A DNA stretch of 64,000 bases from Mucilaginibacter phenanthrenivorans. Its GTDB lineage: Bacteria; Bacteroidota; Bacteroidia; Sphingobacteriales; Sphingobacteriaceae. The notes beneath the pieces are model-generated. The model saw only the letters and a program-made list of their open reading frames with translations, was not told where the DNA came from and made no database searches. The stretch spans positions 705,470 through 769,469 of the forward strand of contig NZ_JAHVAP010000005.1 in NCBI RefSeq assembly GCF_024721155.1, read 5' to 3'. Position numbers and translations under genes: made by a program. Positions 38,475 through 48,194 of the stretch are shown one piece after another (position 1 is the stretch's first letter; every line of letters begins with the position of its first letter).

Positions 38475-39476
38475 GTGCCCGTAATACTAGGAATCGAATC
38501 TTCATGTGATGAAACCTCTGCTTCAGTTTGTGTGGACGGGGTGGTCCTGAGCAATGTAATTGCCAATCAAACCATCCATGAGGCATATGGAGGCGTTGTG
38601 CCGGAGCTTGCCTCAAGGGTTCATCAGCAAAATATTGTTCCTGCGGTTCAACAAGCGCTGTTGAACGCAAAAGTAAACAAAAATGCTGTGGATGCCGTAG
38701 CTTTTACACGCGGACCAGGCCTTTTAGGATCATTACTGGTAGGTGTATCATTTGCCAAAGCCTTTGCACTGGCAAAAAACATCCCGCTTATTGATATAAA
38801 CCACATGCAGGCGCATGTGCTGGCACATTTTATCGGCGATAATAAACCATCGTTCCCGTTTTTGTGCTTGACGGTATCGGGTGGCCACACGCAAATAGTC
38901 CTGGTGAAGGATTATTTTGATATGGAAGTAATTGGCCAAACGCTTGACGATGCTGCCGGCGAAGCCATGGATAAAACCAGCAAAATTTTAGGATTACCAT
39001 ATCCCGGCGGTCCGTTAATTGATAAATATGCGCGTTTGGGAAATGCTGATGCTTATAAGTTTCCTGAGCCGCAAATTCCAAATTTTGATTTCAGTTTTAG
39101 CGGGTTAAAAACATCCATTCTTTATTTTATAAGGGATAACGTTGCCGCAAACCCTGATTTTATCCAGCAAAATTTGAATGATATCTGCGCATCAGTTGAA
39201 AAACGGATTGCGACCGTTTTATTAAACAAACTGCAAAAGGCAGCTAAGGAATACGGAATAAAAGATATTGCCTTAGCCGGAGGCGTATCAGCCAATACTG
39301 GTTTGCGCCAGGGACTATTAGCAATGGGCGAAAAAAATGGCTGGCGCTGCTTCATCCCGAAAATGGAATATTGTACCGACAATGCAGCCATGATTGCCAT
39401 AGCCGGATATTATAAATATTTAAAGGGAGAATTTGTAGGGCAGGAAGTAACGCCGCTGGCCAGGATGCCGATGTGA
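38475..39476 (+). CDS. tsaD: tRNA N6-adenosine threonylcarbamoyltransferase TsaD
   Basis: 333 aa, complete, starts at GTG 38475. TsaD transfers the threonylcarbamoyl group to A37 of ANN-decoding tRNAs with TsaB and TsaE. Visible: GIESSCDETSASV near residue 6, the metal-binding histidines in INHMQAHVLAHF, the SGGHTQ loop, and near the C-terminus GGVSANTGLR and YCTDNAAMIA with the last metal ligand. Divergent from the TamB-like gene across an inverted repeat. Confidence 0.97.
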   Translation: MPVILGIESSCDETSASVCVDGVVLSNVIANQTIHEAYGGVVPELASRVHQQNIVPAVQQALLNAKVNKNAVDAVAFTRGPGLLGSLLVGVSFAKAFALAKNIPLIDINHMQAHVLAHFIGDNKPSFPFLCLTVSGGHTQIVLVKDYFDMEVIGQTLDDAAGEAMDKTSKILGLPYPGGPLIDKYARLGNADAYKFPEPQIPNFDFSFSGLKTSILYFIRDNVAANPDFIQQNLNDICASVEKRIATVLLNKLQKAAKEYGIKDIALAGGVSANTGLRQGLLAMGEKNGWRCFIPKMEYCTDNAAMIAIAGYYKYLKGEFVGQEVTPLARMPM

Positions 39477-39481
39477 GAATT

Positions 39482-39570
39482 GTCGATAGACCATGGACCA
39501 TAGTCCATAACTATTATATTTCATATTAATAATACAGTCTATGGACTATGGACCATCGACTATGGACTTA
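39482..39570. repeat. Imperfect inverted repeat after tsaD
   Basis: Left arm 39482-39509 (GTCGATAGACCATGGACC...) and right arm 39540-39570 (TATGGACTATGGACCATCGAC) pair over most of their length; each arm is made of short GGACCATAG-type words. Confidence 0.65.
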
Positions 39571-39575
39571 ACCAA

Positions 39576-39746
39576 ATGAACATACCATCACTTATCTTCT
39601 GGATCATTATTGTACTTCCTTTTGTTGCGCTTTTAGCATGGCTTATGAAGCAGGATAAACGTAAGGGCAAAGTTGGGCTTATCGTATTGGCTATTATGGT
39701 TGTGGGCGGCATTGCTTATATGTACTGGAAAACCAAGGGTCAATAG
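39576..39746 (+). CDS. Small two-span membrane protein
   Basis: 56 aa, too short for many callers. ATG at 39576 begins immediately after the repeat. Two hydrophobic helices (SLIFWIIIVLPFVALLAWL and GLIVLAIMVVGGIAYMYW) are joined by the very basic turn KQDKRKGK, giving an in-out hairpin with a cytoplasmic loop. Conserved-looking codon use and placement between tsaD and an M28 peptidase support a real gene. Function unknown; resembles small phospholipase-D-nuclease-N-like or stress membrane peptides only in shape. Confidence 0.55.
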   Translation: MNIPSLIFWIIIVLPFVALLAWLMKQDKRKGKVGLIVLAIMVVGGIAYMYWKTKGQ

Positions 39747-39750
39747 TAGA

Positions 39751-39841
39751 CCAGATTAATGGATTTGAGGGATTTTTAAGGATGCTATCTTCAAAATATC
39801 CTTAAGGGATCCCTTAAATCCTTCAAATCCATTAATCCTGG
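39751..39841. repeat. Inverted repeat, terminator-like
   Basis: CCAGATTAATGGATTTGAGG at the left pairs with CCTTCAAATCCATTAATCCTGG at the right end, plus an inner AAGGAT/ATCCTT. A long A/T-rich stem after the small membrane gene; it may stop transcription in both directions. Confidence 0.65.
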
Positions 39842-39919
39842 TTGTCACAATCTTATTAATAACTTGCAGTTAAGCTACTTAGTTAATAACTTGTCGGTTT
39901 AGTTTATAACTGACCTTCT

Positions 39920-41548
39920 ATGATAAGAATTAAACCAGCCAAAACCCTTTTGTTTGCTGCGCTCACCTTGCTTTCCTGTTCAGGATTTGCTCAAGTAAAA
40001 TTAAGCCCCGAAGTCGAAGCTTCATTAAGCAAAGTTGATACTGCACAATTTAAGGCGGATATTGCCTACCTGGCTGATGACAAACTAAAAGGCCGCGGAC
40101 CCGGAACCGAGGGTTACCAAATGGCTGTTGATTACGTTGTTAGTCGTTTAAAAGGCGTTGGTGTAAAACCTGCCGGTGAAAACGGCACATGGTTACAAGA
40201 AGTAAAATTTCGCAAAGCATTTTTGAAGGACGCCACCGTTTCAATAACCGGGACTAACCCGGCTCTTAAAATTGGTGTTGATTATACTGTATTTCCAAAT
40301 CCATCCATAGCCAACGTTACTGTAAACGGCCAATTGGCGTTTGCCGGCTATGGTACAAGTGAACCATCTGTTGGTTATGATGATTATGCCGGACTTGACG
40401 TTAAGGGAAAAATTGTGCTGGTTGTGCGCGGCGCTCCCGACAAATTCTCGTCTTCCGTTTCGGCACATACCATGAGCCCATCCACTATATTGAAATCCGC
40501 AGCCGACCATGGCGCTGTTGGTGTTATTATTTGCTCAACCGACTCAACAGCAAAGATGCGTAACACAAAAGGTGGCTCATACAGCGTTATCGGAAGAGAT
40601 GGAAAGGTTGCCATTTCGGGAATCTATTATTCCGACCAGGTAAAGGTGCTGGGGATGTTTAGCTATTCAGTGTTTAATACTTTGTTGCAACAATCCGGCA
40701 AAACTATGCCTGCGCTTTTAGCTCAACTGAAAGGTGGCACACCTGCATCGTTCACTATAAATTCCACAGCAAATATTGCTTACACGTCAACTTACCAGGA
40801 TATTTTGAGTTACAACGTCATCGGTAAAATTGAAGGATCAGACCCAAAACTAAAAAACGAATACATCGTGCACAGCGCGCATTTGGACCACCTCGGTATC
40901 GGCAAGCCGGTTGAGGGCGATTCCATTTATAATGGAGCCCACGATAACGCATCAGGCGTGGCCAGCGTTTTAGCCATCGCCAAAATTTACCAGGGCATCA
41001 AACAAAAACCAAAACGTTCAATCCTTACTGTATTGTTAACAGGCGAAGAACTGGGCGACCTTGGCTCCGGCTATTTTGCATCGCACCCAACCGTGCCTGT
41101 TAAAAGCATCGTAGCGGATGTGAATACCGACATGCCAACCATTATCGCACCGTTGCTTTCTGTCACAGCTTTGGGCGCCGAGCATTCGTCCCTTTCCAAA
41201 CAGGTCGATGAAGCAGCAGGATATTTAGGCCTTGGTGTAGAGCCCGACCCCGAACCAAAACAGGCCCGCTTTACCCGAAGTGATCAATACAGCTTTGTGG
41301 TGAACGGCATCCCCGCCCTGCACATCAAATACGGCAGCAAAACTGCCGATGGTAAAAATAACCTGAACGAGTTTGTGGCAAAATGGCGCGCAAAATACTA
41401 CCACAAACCGCAGGATGACATTAACGGCATTTTTGATTTTGCCGCCGGTAAAAAATACGCACAGCTCAACTTCATAATAGGCTACCTGGTGGCGCAGGAT
41501 GAAGCAAGGCCGACCTGGAATCCGGGTGATATTTTCGCCTCAAAATAG
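39920..41548 (+). CDS. M28-family zinc peptidase with PA domain
   Basis: 542 aa secreted enzyme. Signal peptide 1-24 (ends GFAQV). Residues about 120-260 are a PA-type insert (VAGKIVLVVRGAPD-like: DVKGKIVLVVRGAPD). The catalytic domain has zinc-ligand motifs in order: HSAHLDHLG, HDNASGVAS, GEELGDLGS, a DVNTDM aspartate and HIKYGSK near the end. Aminopeptidase or carboxypeptidase activity expected in the periplasm. Single gene bounded by inverted repeats. Confidence 0.92.
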   Translation: MIRIKPAKTLLFAALTLLSCSGFAQVKLSPEVEASLSKVDTAQFKADIAYLADDKLKGRGPGTEGYQMAVDYVVSRLKGVGVKPAGENGTWLQEVKFRKAFLKDATVSITGTNPALKIGVDYTVFPNPSIANVTVNGQLAFAGYGTSEPSVGYDDYAGLDVKGKIVLVVRGAPDKFSSSVSAHTMSPSTILKSAADHGAVGVIICSTDSTAKMRNTKGGSYSVIGRDGKVAISGIYYSDQVKVLGMFSYSVFNTLLQQSGKTMPALLAQLKGGTPASFTINSTANIAYTSTYQDILSYNVIGKIEGSDPKLKNEYIVHSAHLDHLGIGKPVEGDSIYNGAHDNASGVASVLAIAKIYQGIKQKPKRSILTVLLTGEELGDLGSGYFASHPTVPVKSIVADVNTDMPTIIAPLLSVTALGAEHSSLSKQVDEAAGYLGLGVEPDPEPKQARFTRSDQYSFVVNGIPALHIKYGSKTADGKNNLNEFVAKWRAKYYHKPQDDINGIFDFAAGKKYAQLNFIIGYLVAQDEARPTWNPGDIFASK

Positions 41549-41720
41549 AAGCAAGAATTCAAGAGCCAGGAATCAAGATAAAAGGATGAGGCAACGACTT
41601 TATGACTTCTTAAGTAATAACAAATAAGCATTGAGAAATCGAATTAGGGATTTAAAAGTTCAGCAATTTCAGATTTTCTGATTCTTGCCTCTTGATTCCT
41701 GGCTCTTAATTTCTTGATCC
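41548..41720. repeat. Inverted repeat between M28 peptidase and thrC
   Basis: Left arm 41548-41579 (GAATTCAAGAGCCAGGAATC inside) pairs with right arm 41690-41716 (TTGATTCCTGGCTCTTAA). Arms are nearly perfect over about 25 bp. Confidence 0.7.
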
Positions 41721-41742
41721 TTAACTCTCTAATCTACAGAAA

Positions 41743-42939
41743 ATGCTCAGTGACATTGAAACGGGAACCCACTCCCTCCTATTAAATTTAACGTGCCCCG
41801 AATGCGGTACCATACATAATGCTGCGGTTATAAATACGGTTTGTGTTAACGAGGCCTGTAAATCAACATTGTTTGCAAAATATGACCTATCCGGAGGCCT
41901 GGATAAAGCAATTTTATCAACCCGCCCCGCTACCATGTGGCGGTATAAGGAGTTGTTGCCGGTTATCGACGAGCGGAACATCGTTACGCTTGGCGAAGGC
42001 TTCACACCCATAATCCCAATTGAAAACCTGAAGCAGTTTATTGGCGATAATGCGGTTTTTTGGAAGGATGAGTCCGGCAACCCGACCGGGTCATTTAAAG
42101 CAAGGGGGTTAAGCGCCGCTGTATCAAAAGCAAAGGAACTAGGTATTGATACCATCGCCACGCCCACCGCAGGTAATGCGGGCGGCGCTTTGGCTGCATA
42201 TGCGGCCAGGGCGGATATCAAGGCAATTGTATATATGCCGATACAAACCCCACAGGTTTTTAAGGATGAATGTCGGCTGTATTGCGCGGAACTTATTGAG
42301 ATTGATGGCAACATCAGCGATTGCGGCCGGCTGGTTAACGAGCAGGCTTTGCTAAACAACTGGTTCCAGGTATCAACCTTAAAGGAACCTTACCGGCTCG
42401 AGGGAAAGAAGACCATGGGCTATGAAATTGCAGAGCAGTTTAACTGGCAGCTGCCGGATGTTATCTTATATCCAACCGGCGGCGGCACCGGCCTGATTGG
42501 CATGTGGAAGGCATTTGACGAAATGGAACAGTTAGGATGGATCGGCAGCAAACGCCCGCGCATGGTTGCCGTACAATCTGAAAGCTGTAACGGGATAGTT
42601 AGCGCGTTCAATTCCGGCCAGCAGATTTCTGAATTTACCGACGGCGGTTTCACCATAGCCAACGGCCTGCGGGTACCAAAACCCTATGCGGATAAACAGA
42701 TCCTGAAGGTATTACGCGACAGTAACGGAGCCGCACTTACCATCAATGATGCTGAAATGAACGCTGCCGTAAAAGAAATAGCACGCAACGAGGGTATGCT
42801 GATAGCACCTGAAGGCGCCGCTCTTTGGCAAGCCTTTAAAAAGTTAAAGTCCAGTAAATGGATCCAATCCGGAGAAACGGTATTGATGATTAATACTGGA
42901 AGCGGGTATAAGTATTTGGAGAATCTTCTCATAGATTAA
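41743..42939 (+). CDS. thrC: Threonine synthase
   Basis: 398 aa pyridoxal-phosphate enzyme converting O-phosphohomoserine to threonine. The N-terminus bears a small zinc-ribbon-like pair (CPEC and C-N5-type cysteines, C18, C21, C34, C39). PLP lysine K119 lies in GNPTGSFKARG; AGNAGGALAAYAA and the glycine-rich YPTGGGTGLIG loop bind the cofactor phosphate. This matches the plant-type threonine synthase group. It is not in a visible thrAB operon. A distant cysteate-synthase-like relative cannot be fully excluded. Confidence 0.88.
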   Translation: MLSDIETGTHSLLLNLTCPECGTIHNAAVINTVCVNEACKSTLFAKYDLSGGLDKAILSTRPATMWRYKELLPVIDERNIVTLGEGFTPIIPIENLKQFIGDNAVFWKDESGNPTGSFKARGLSAAVSKAKELGIDTIATPTAGNAGGALAAYAARADIKAIVYMPIQTPQVFKDECRLYCAELIEIDGNISDCGRLVNEQALLNNWFQVSTLKEPYRLEGKKTMGYEIAEQFNWQLPDVILYPTGGGTGLIGMWKAFDEMEQLGWIGSKRPRMVAVQSESCNGIVSAFNSGQQISEFTDGGFTIANGLRVPKPYADKQILKVLRDSNGAALTINDAEMNAAVKEIARNEGMLIAPEGAALWQAFKKLKSSKWIQSGETVLMINTGSGYKYLENLLID

Positions 42940-42948
42940 TTTCCACCG

Positions 42949-43095
42949 CGTCATTGCGAGGAACGAAGCAACCTCTACGAAGGACAATCAACGAACCTTT
43001 ATGGTGATGTGTACTTCCAGCCGCTGAACGATTACCAAAATACTATTGCTTCTTGATTGGCATGTGCAGAGATTGCTTCGTTCCTCGCAATGACG
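42949..43095. repeat. 28-bp inverted repeat (CGTCATTGCGAGG family)
   Basis: Arms 42949-42976 and 43068-43095 match as reverse complements except one base (CGTCATTGCGAGGAACGAAG and its partner). This repeat family is widespread in bacterial genomes, and here lies between convergent genes. Confidence 0.85.
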
Positions 43096-43113
43096 ATCTG
43101 GGAAAGAAAGTCA

Positions 43114-43150
43114 CAAAAAAATCCGTTAACCATCTTCATGATTAACGGAT
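43114..43150 (-). terminator. Terminator of the M1 peptidase gene
   Basis: ATCCGTTAA (43121-43129) pairs with TTAACGGAT (43142-43150); on the minus strand the stem is followed by a run of T. Confidence 0.7.
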
Positions 43151-43183
43151 CTTGTAAATAGATTTTGGTTTGTTGTTTGATCT

Positions 43184-45580
43184 TTATTTACCGCCTGAAA
43201 CCTGCATAGGGTTTACACCCACCGACTGGCCTCTTGCTGCTGCTGCATTAACTTTTTGTTTAAAGATAGAGAATTTTGATGGTTCTGGCATTTTGCCCCA
43301 GTAATTATTGCTTTCGTCAATATCCGCTGTTTCGCGCATCGGGTCTAACTTAATAGAGGCTACTTCCTTATCCTGTACATAAAATTTAGATACATGCTTT
43401 TCGTTTAGCCTCCAGATTTGTGCCGGGATCCGGTCGATTGATTTGGTGCCATCGGCGAAGGTAAACTCAACGATGATCGGCATCACTAAACCACCTTTAT
43501 TACTAAAATCAAGCTGGTAGAAATATTTACCGGCATACTTGGTTTTATCCTCGTCGGTCATAGCTTCGGCAGTTGCGCTGCGTTGCGGGGTTGCCAGTTC
43601 CTTGGTCATGTTGTTAAATTTAATGGTATCAACAGCAGCCAATCCGCGATCATATTTGTAATAAAAATCATGTACCGCGGTATCCTTCTCTACATAAAAT
43701 TTAATGCCTTTATCTTCGCGGTTACGAATTTTGGAGATATCGTCGAATGTATTAAGGGACGGAGCATCTACTTTCCTTGCCGAACGCCTGTTAAAGTCGG
43801 GCATTTTTCCATCAAGGTCAGCCTTGGCCACCTTTACAGAATCAAGTGAAATATCGCAGGCTTCTGTGCCGTAGAACCAGCCTCTCCAAAACCAATCCAG
43901 GTTTTCGCCGCTGGCATCGCCCATGGTGCGGAAGAAATCGGCCGGGGTTGGGTGCTTAAATTCCCAGCGTCTTGCGTATTCCTTAAATGCATAGTCAAAT
44001 AACTGCCGGCCCATAATGGTTTCGCGCAGGATATTCAAAGCCGTTGCCGGCTTGGTATAAGCATTCGGGCCAAAGCGCACAATGTTTTCAGAGTTGGTCA
44101 TGATTGGCTCCAGCTCATTTTTAGGCAGCTTCATGTAGTCAACAATTGTATAGGCAGCACCTTTTTTACTTGGATATTTGTTATCCCAAAGCTCTTCGGT
44201 AAGGTATTCAACAAAGGAGTTTAAACCCTCGTCCATCCATGTCCACTGACGTTCGTCGCTGTTAACGATCATTGGGAAGAAGTTGTGCCCAACCTCATGG
44301 ATAATTACACCTATCATGCCATTCTTGGTGCTTTCGCTGTAAGTACCATCCTTTTCAGTACGGCCGTAGTTAAAGCAGATCATCGGGTACTCCATACCGT
44401 TTGACGCCTCAACACTTTGCGCAACCGGGTAAGGGTAAGGGAAAGTAAAGCTTGAATAGGTTTTTACTGTATGAGCAACCAGCTTGGTCGAGAATTTACG
44501 GTATAAAGCGTAAGCCTCCTTGCCATAATAGCTCATACACATAACAGTTTTACCGTCAACATTCTGACCCATGCCATCCCAAATAAATTTTCGGGACGAT
44601 CCCCATGCAAAGTCACGCACGTTATTGGCAACAAATACATAGGTCTTTTTAGCGGTGCTTGGTGCGGCTTCTGCTTTTTTAGCTTCGTCAAGGGTTACTA
44701 TTTCAACAGGCTCGGCTGATGTTTTTGCTTTGTTGTAACGGGCCAACTGCGTTGGTGTTAAAACAGCAGCATAGTTGATACATTCGCCGGTTGCGCCAAC
44801 TACGTGATCGGCAGGTACAGTCATCTGCACTTTAAAGTTACCGAAGGTTAAGGCAAATTCGCCCCGGCCGGTAAACTGGTGGTTTTGCCATCCCTGGAAA
44901 TCGCTGTAAACACAAAGACGTGGATACCACTGTGTCATGGTGAACAGGTAATTTCCGTCACCAGGAAAGTATTCATAACCGCCGCGACCGCCAATACTCA
45001 ACCTGTCAGAGATCTTATAGTTCCACTTAACGGTGAAAACTATTTTCATGCCGGGTTTTAAAGCCGAAGGCAGGTCAATACGCATCATAGTTTTGTTAAC
45101 TACATAAGGCAGGCTTTTACCCAAAGCATCAGTGATGCTCAATATTTTATCGCCATAACCATTGTCACCGATTACTTTTTCAGCACGGTCAAGCTGTAGG
45201 GTACCCGCACCCTTCGGCATGGTTGAGCTTTGCTGATAATTGGCATTGTCATTATTGTTGTGCTGGTTCTCGTCCAGCTGCAGCCAGATGTAATCAAGCG
45301 GATCCGGCGAGTTATTGAAGTAAGTAATAGTTTCCGTACCCGTTAGCAGCAGTGCCTTTTCATCAAGATTACATTTAATGTCGTAATCGGCACGTTGTTG
45401 CCAGTACTTGGCGCCGGGCGCGCCGCTGGCGGTGCGCTGTTCATTGGGCGTATTTAAAATAGTGCCCAATTGCTCAAACTTATTGCCGTGGTTGCTGGCA
45501 GGATTATTCTGAATATCCTGTGCGCTAACAAAACCGGCAATAGTGAAAGTGAAAAATAGTGAAGTAAAAACTTTTTTCAT
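43184..45580 (-). CDS. M1-family metallopeptidase
   Basis: 798 aa secreted zinc aminopeptidase-type enzyme. Signal peptide about 1-20 (ends VSAQ). N-terminal beta domain, then a catalytic domain with NGMEYPMICF (the GxMEN-like exopeptidase motif), HEVGHNFFPMIVNSDERQWTWMDEGLNSF (HExxH plus the downstream Glu ligand) around 420-455, and a C-terminal domain. Likely a periplasmic or outer-membrane aminopeptidase. A divergent HupE gene lies nearby. A terminator follows its stop. Confidence 0.93.
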   Translation of the reverse strand: MKKVFTSLFFTFTIAGFVSAQDIQNNPASNHGNKFEQLGTILNTPNEQRTASGAPGAKYWQQRADYDIKCNLDEKALLLTGTETITYFNNSPDPLDYIWLQLDENQHNNNDNANYQQSSTMPKGAGTLQLDRAEKVIGDNGYGDKILSITDALGKSLPYVVNKTMMRIDLPSALKPGMKIVFTVKWNYKISDRLSIGGRGGYEYFPGDGNYLFTMTQWYPRLCVYSDFQGWQNHQFTGRGEFALTFGNFKVQMTVPADHVVGATGECINYAAVLTPTQLARYNKAKTSAEPVEIVTLDEAKKAEAAPSTAKKTYVFVANNVRDFAWGSSRKFIWDGMGQNVDGKTVMCMSYYGKEAYALYRKFSTKLVAHTVKTYSSFTFPYPYPVAQSVEASNGMEYPMICFNYGRTEKDGTYSESTKNGMIGVIIHEVGHNFFPMIVNSDERQWTWMDEGLNSFVEYLTEELWDNKYPSKKGAAYTIVDYMKLPKNELEPIMTNSENIVRFGPNAYTKPATALNILRETIMGRQLFDYAFKEYARRWEFKHPTPADFFRTMGDASGENLDWFWRGWFYGTEACDISLDSVKVAKADLDGKMPDFNRRSARKVDAPSLNTFDDISKIRNREDKGIKFYVEKDTAVHDFYYKYDRGLAAVDTIKFNNMTKELATPQRSATAEAMTDEDKTKYAGKYFYQLDFSNKGGLVMPIIVEFTFADGTKSIDRIPAQIWRLNEKHVSKFYVQDKEVASIKLDPMRETADIDESNNYWGKMPEPSKFSIFKQKVNAAAARGQSVGVNPMQVSGGK

Positions 45581-45612
45581 TGTTCAGTTAATTATTATTT
45601 ATAAAGTCAGTT

Positions 45613-45720
45613 TCTGTATTAAGCCCGGAAGTCGGAAAAGACCGAAAGTCCGGAAGATTTTTTGTCGCTTATTCAACCCCCGTTCCAAATCCGAAATCGA
45701 AATTCCGAATTCCGAAATCT
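45613..45720. repeat. Imperfect GGAA-type tandem and inverted words
   Basis: Repeated CCGGAAGTC/CCGAAAGTCCGGAAG words on the left and CCGAAATC/TTCCGAATTCCGAAATC on the right. Looks like the other core-region spacer repeats but more decayed. Confidence 0.5.
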
Positions 45721-46297
45721 ACCATGGCAATCTTTCCAAAGCCATTTTAAGCGACAAGGCAAATACGCCTGCCGAAAGGAAAAAGATCCAGTCGCGGCGT
45801 TTTACTTTTATTATATTTAAGAACACGATGCCAATTACCAATATGATGGCAACAACAAAGATCTGCCCCGCTTCCAGCCCCACGTTAAAACCAAACAGGC
45901 CGAGGCCAATTGACTGATCCTTAGCCAGCATAATACGGATGGCGTTAGCAAAACCCATCCCATGGATGAGCCCAAAACACAACGCAAGATAATAATTTAT
46001 CCGGGCACTTTTCCCCTTCTTATCAAGCTGGAAAATATTATTCAAAGCGGTAATAAATATGGTACAGGGAATTAAAAATTCAACCCATTTACTCGAAAAC
46101 CTGATCACATCATAAACGCTTAAAGCCAGCGTTAACGAGTGGCCAATGGTAAATGCGGTAACCAGGATGAGGACCTTTTTTATGTCCCGGATAGTGTAAA
46201 CGCAAGCCAGGGCAAGTATAAACAACTGGTGATCAAGCGCATCGGCACTGATAATGTGCTGCCAGCCCATTTTAAAATAAAAAGCAAAGTCGGACAT
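45719..46297 (-). CDS. HupE/UreJ family membrane protein
   Basis: 192 aa, about six membrane helices. Conserved features: GWQHIISADALDHQLF near residue 10 (the HupE/UreJ His-Asp motif likely to bind a metal), FTIGHSLTLALS near 50, and GLIHGMGFAN near 115. Family members are thought to transport nickel or, more generally, a divalent metal; no hydrogenase or urease genes are in the window. Divergent from the DUF6702 gene, a typical Bacteroidota pairing. Confidence 0.88.
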   Translation of the reverse strand: MSDFAFYFKMGWQHIISADALDHQLFILALACVYTIRDIKKVLILVTAFTIGHSLTLALSVYDVIRFSSKWVEFLIPCTIFITALNNIFQLDKKGKSARINYYLALCFGLIHGMGFANAIRIMLAKDQSIGLGLFGFNVGLEAGQIFVVAIILVIGIVFLNIIKVKRRDWIFFLSAGVFALSLKMALERLPW

Positions 46298-46363
46298 TGC
46301 GAACTAAAGGTATTAAGCACTAAATTTAAGGCGTTTTTCCAACTATAAAAATCAGGGCACGTT

Positions 46364-46888
46364 ATGTGGGCATTTATTTTTCAACCGCTATTATATTGTT
46401 ACATTGTTTTGGGCACAGCCTTCCCGGCTAAACCGCCTGTTAAAACATTCCATCCTATTCACGTAAGCACCACAAACATTAGCTATAATAACCAGGACAG
46501 TAAGCTGGAAGTGATCTGTACCATTTTTACCGATGATTTTGAAGCGGCCCTTGTAAAACAATACCATGCAAAAACCGATCTTAACCGCGCAGACATGCAC
46601 GCCGCAATGGATGCGCTGGTAAAAAAGTATATCATCAGCAATCTGCAAATTAAAACCGGAGCAGCGCCGTTAAACCTTGCCTACATCGGCTTCGAGATCA
46701 ACAAGGAGGCTACTGATATTTACTTTGAATCAGACAAGATCCCGGCGGTAAAAAAAATTGATGCCGACGTAAGCCTGCTACACAATTTATTTGACGACCA
46801 GATAAACATTGTACACATTACTGTTGGCGGCGTAAGGAAAAGCGAAAAATTGGATTATCCGGATAAAAGGGTGAGCCAGGTGTTTTAA
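46364..46888 (+). CDS. DUF6702 family secreted protein
   Basis: 174 aa with signal peptide about 1-22. The core HPIHVSTTNISYN, KLEVICTIFTDDFEAAL, and YIGFEINKEATDIYFE match the DUF6702 family, which sits beside HupE/UreJ and M1 peptidase genes in many Bacteroidota. Function unknown; the association suggests a role with the membrane protein. Start GTG-free ATG 46364. Confidence 0.72.
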   Translation: MWAFIFQPLLYCYIVLGTAFPAKPPVKTFHPIHVSTTNISYNNQDSKLEVICTIFTDDFEAALVKQYHAKTDLNRADMHAAMDALVKKYIISNLQIKTGAAPLNLAYIGFEINKEATDIYFESDKIPAVKKIDADVSLLHNLFDDQINIVHITVGGVRKSEKLDYPDKRVSQVF

Positions 46889-47011
46889 AAACTATTTTTT
46901 TCGCTGTGTATCAAAAACAATTATTGAAACGTATAGTATATTGAAAGGATGTTAATTAGTCGTGACGAAATATTTAACATCCTGTTTTAATATTTTCACA
47001 TACTTACCTCC

Positions 47012-48103
47012 ATGAAAAAAATAATTACTTCGCTCGCTATAGCTTTTTTGATCGTATCTATTGTTTCGTGCTCGAAAAAAAGCACGCCTGGCCCAACCAA
47101 TCCTGTTACAGGTTACACCCAGATAACAGACGGCGGAACAGCAAACCTGTCCGAAGCGCGGAGTGATTTTGCATCGGCCGGCTTTTCCAATGTAGTCTTA
47201 TTTGCCGGCGGGTCTGCCGACGAAGGGAAAACATTTTCAAAAACAGTTGATATTTTTAATATAACAACTGCGACGACGGGAACCGGGCAACTTAGCGAGG
47301 CCCGCTATATGCTGGCAGCCGCAGGCGGCGGCGGCAAAGTTGTGATTGCAGGCGGGTTTAATGGCAGCTATTCAAAAACAGTAGATATTTACGACGTTTA
47401 TAAAGGAGGATGGTCAACAGCCCAGCTCAGCGAGGGCCGGGCTAGTCTTGCTGCTGCTGCCATTGGTAGTACAATGATTTTTGCAGGTGGCACAACTGCT
47501 GCCGGCGTATCAAAAACAGTTGATATATATGATGCTTCAACCAATAAGTGGACAACTGCCAGCCTTAGTGTGGCCAGAACCGGGCTTGCAGCTGCTGCCG
47601 CAGGCAGCAAAATCCTGTTTGCCGGTGGTATAGATAACTCCGGGCAGGCGGTAAATACCGTTGATATCTATGACATCCAAACTAAAACATGGTCGGTGGC
47701 ATCCCTTAGTACAGAAAGAGAAAAATTTGCCGGCGCTTCCGCAGGCGACAAGGTAATTTTTGCTGGTGGTGATACCAACACTAGTGGTCGCGTAAGTTCT
47801 GCCGACATTTACGATGCATCAACAAACAAATGGACTACTTCACAATTGTCTGAAGGAAGGGAAAGCCTTGCCGGAGCCGGCCTTCCGAACATAATTTTAT
47901 TTGCGGGTGGATTTCACGGATCGGCTAATTCATCAGTTGTAGATGCTTACAATATCCTAACCGGGGTATGGACATCGTTAAGTTTGAGCAATGGCAGAAG
48001 CTCGCTTACAGGTGTAGCTCTTGGGAATACAATATTTTTTGCAGGCGGCGATGGTGCAAGCGGACCTTCAAAAACTGTTGACTTTTTTATTCTGACACAG
48101 TAA
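47012..48103 (+). CDS. Seven-blade Kelch-repeat lipoprotein
   Basis: 363 aa, lipobox IVSC gives Cys20. The rest consists of seven tandem Kelch-type units of about 48 residues, each containing LSEAR-like, an Ala-rich stretch and LFAGG-like, followed by TVDIYDA and a Trp (KWTT). Seven units predict a complete beta-propeller. Probably a surface or periplasmic binding scaffold; no enzyme motif. Low-complexity Ala-Gly coding is due to the repeats. Confidence 0.88.
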   Translation: MKKIITSLAIAFLIVSIVSCSKKSTPGPTNPVTGYTQITDGGTANLSEARSDFASAGFSNVVLFAGGSADEGKTFSKTVDIFNITTATTGTGQLSEARYMLAAAGGGGKVVIAGGFNGSYSKTVDIYDVYKGGWSTAQLSEGRASLAAAAIGSTMIFAGGTTAAGVSKTVDIYDASTNKWTTASLSVARTGLAAAAAGSKILFAGGIDNSGQAVNTVDIYDIQTKTWSVASLSTEREKFAGASAGDKVIFAGGDTNTSGRVSSADIYDASTNKWTTSQLSEGRESLAGAGLPNIILFAGGFHGSANSSVVDAYNILTGVWTSLSLSNGRSSLTGVALGNTIFFAGGDGASGPSKTVDFFILTQ

Positions 48104-48128
48104 TAATCAGAAAAATATTAAATTTGAT

Positions 48129-48165
48129 AATTAAGCCACATGACCGAATAGTGTGGCTTAATTAT
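48129..48165. terminator. Bidirectional terminator
   Basis: AATTAAGCCACA and TGTGGCTTAATT form a 12-bp stem with an 11-base loop between convergent genes; T-rich on both sides. Confidence 0.8.
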
Positions 48166-48194
48166 TTTATCCATGTCTGTAAATCAACTGGAAA

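Noticed and set aside
46364..48103. Hydrogenase or urease maturation locus around HupE
   Set aside because: No hydrogenase or urease genes are present; HupE/UreJ homologues are often alone in Bacteroidota.
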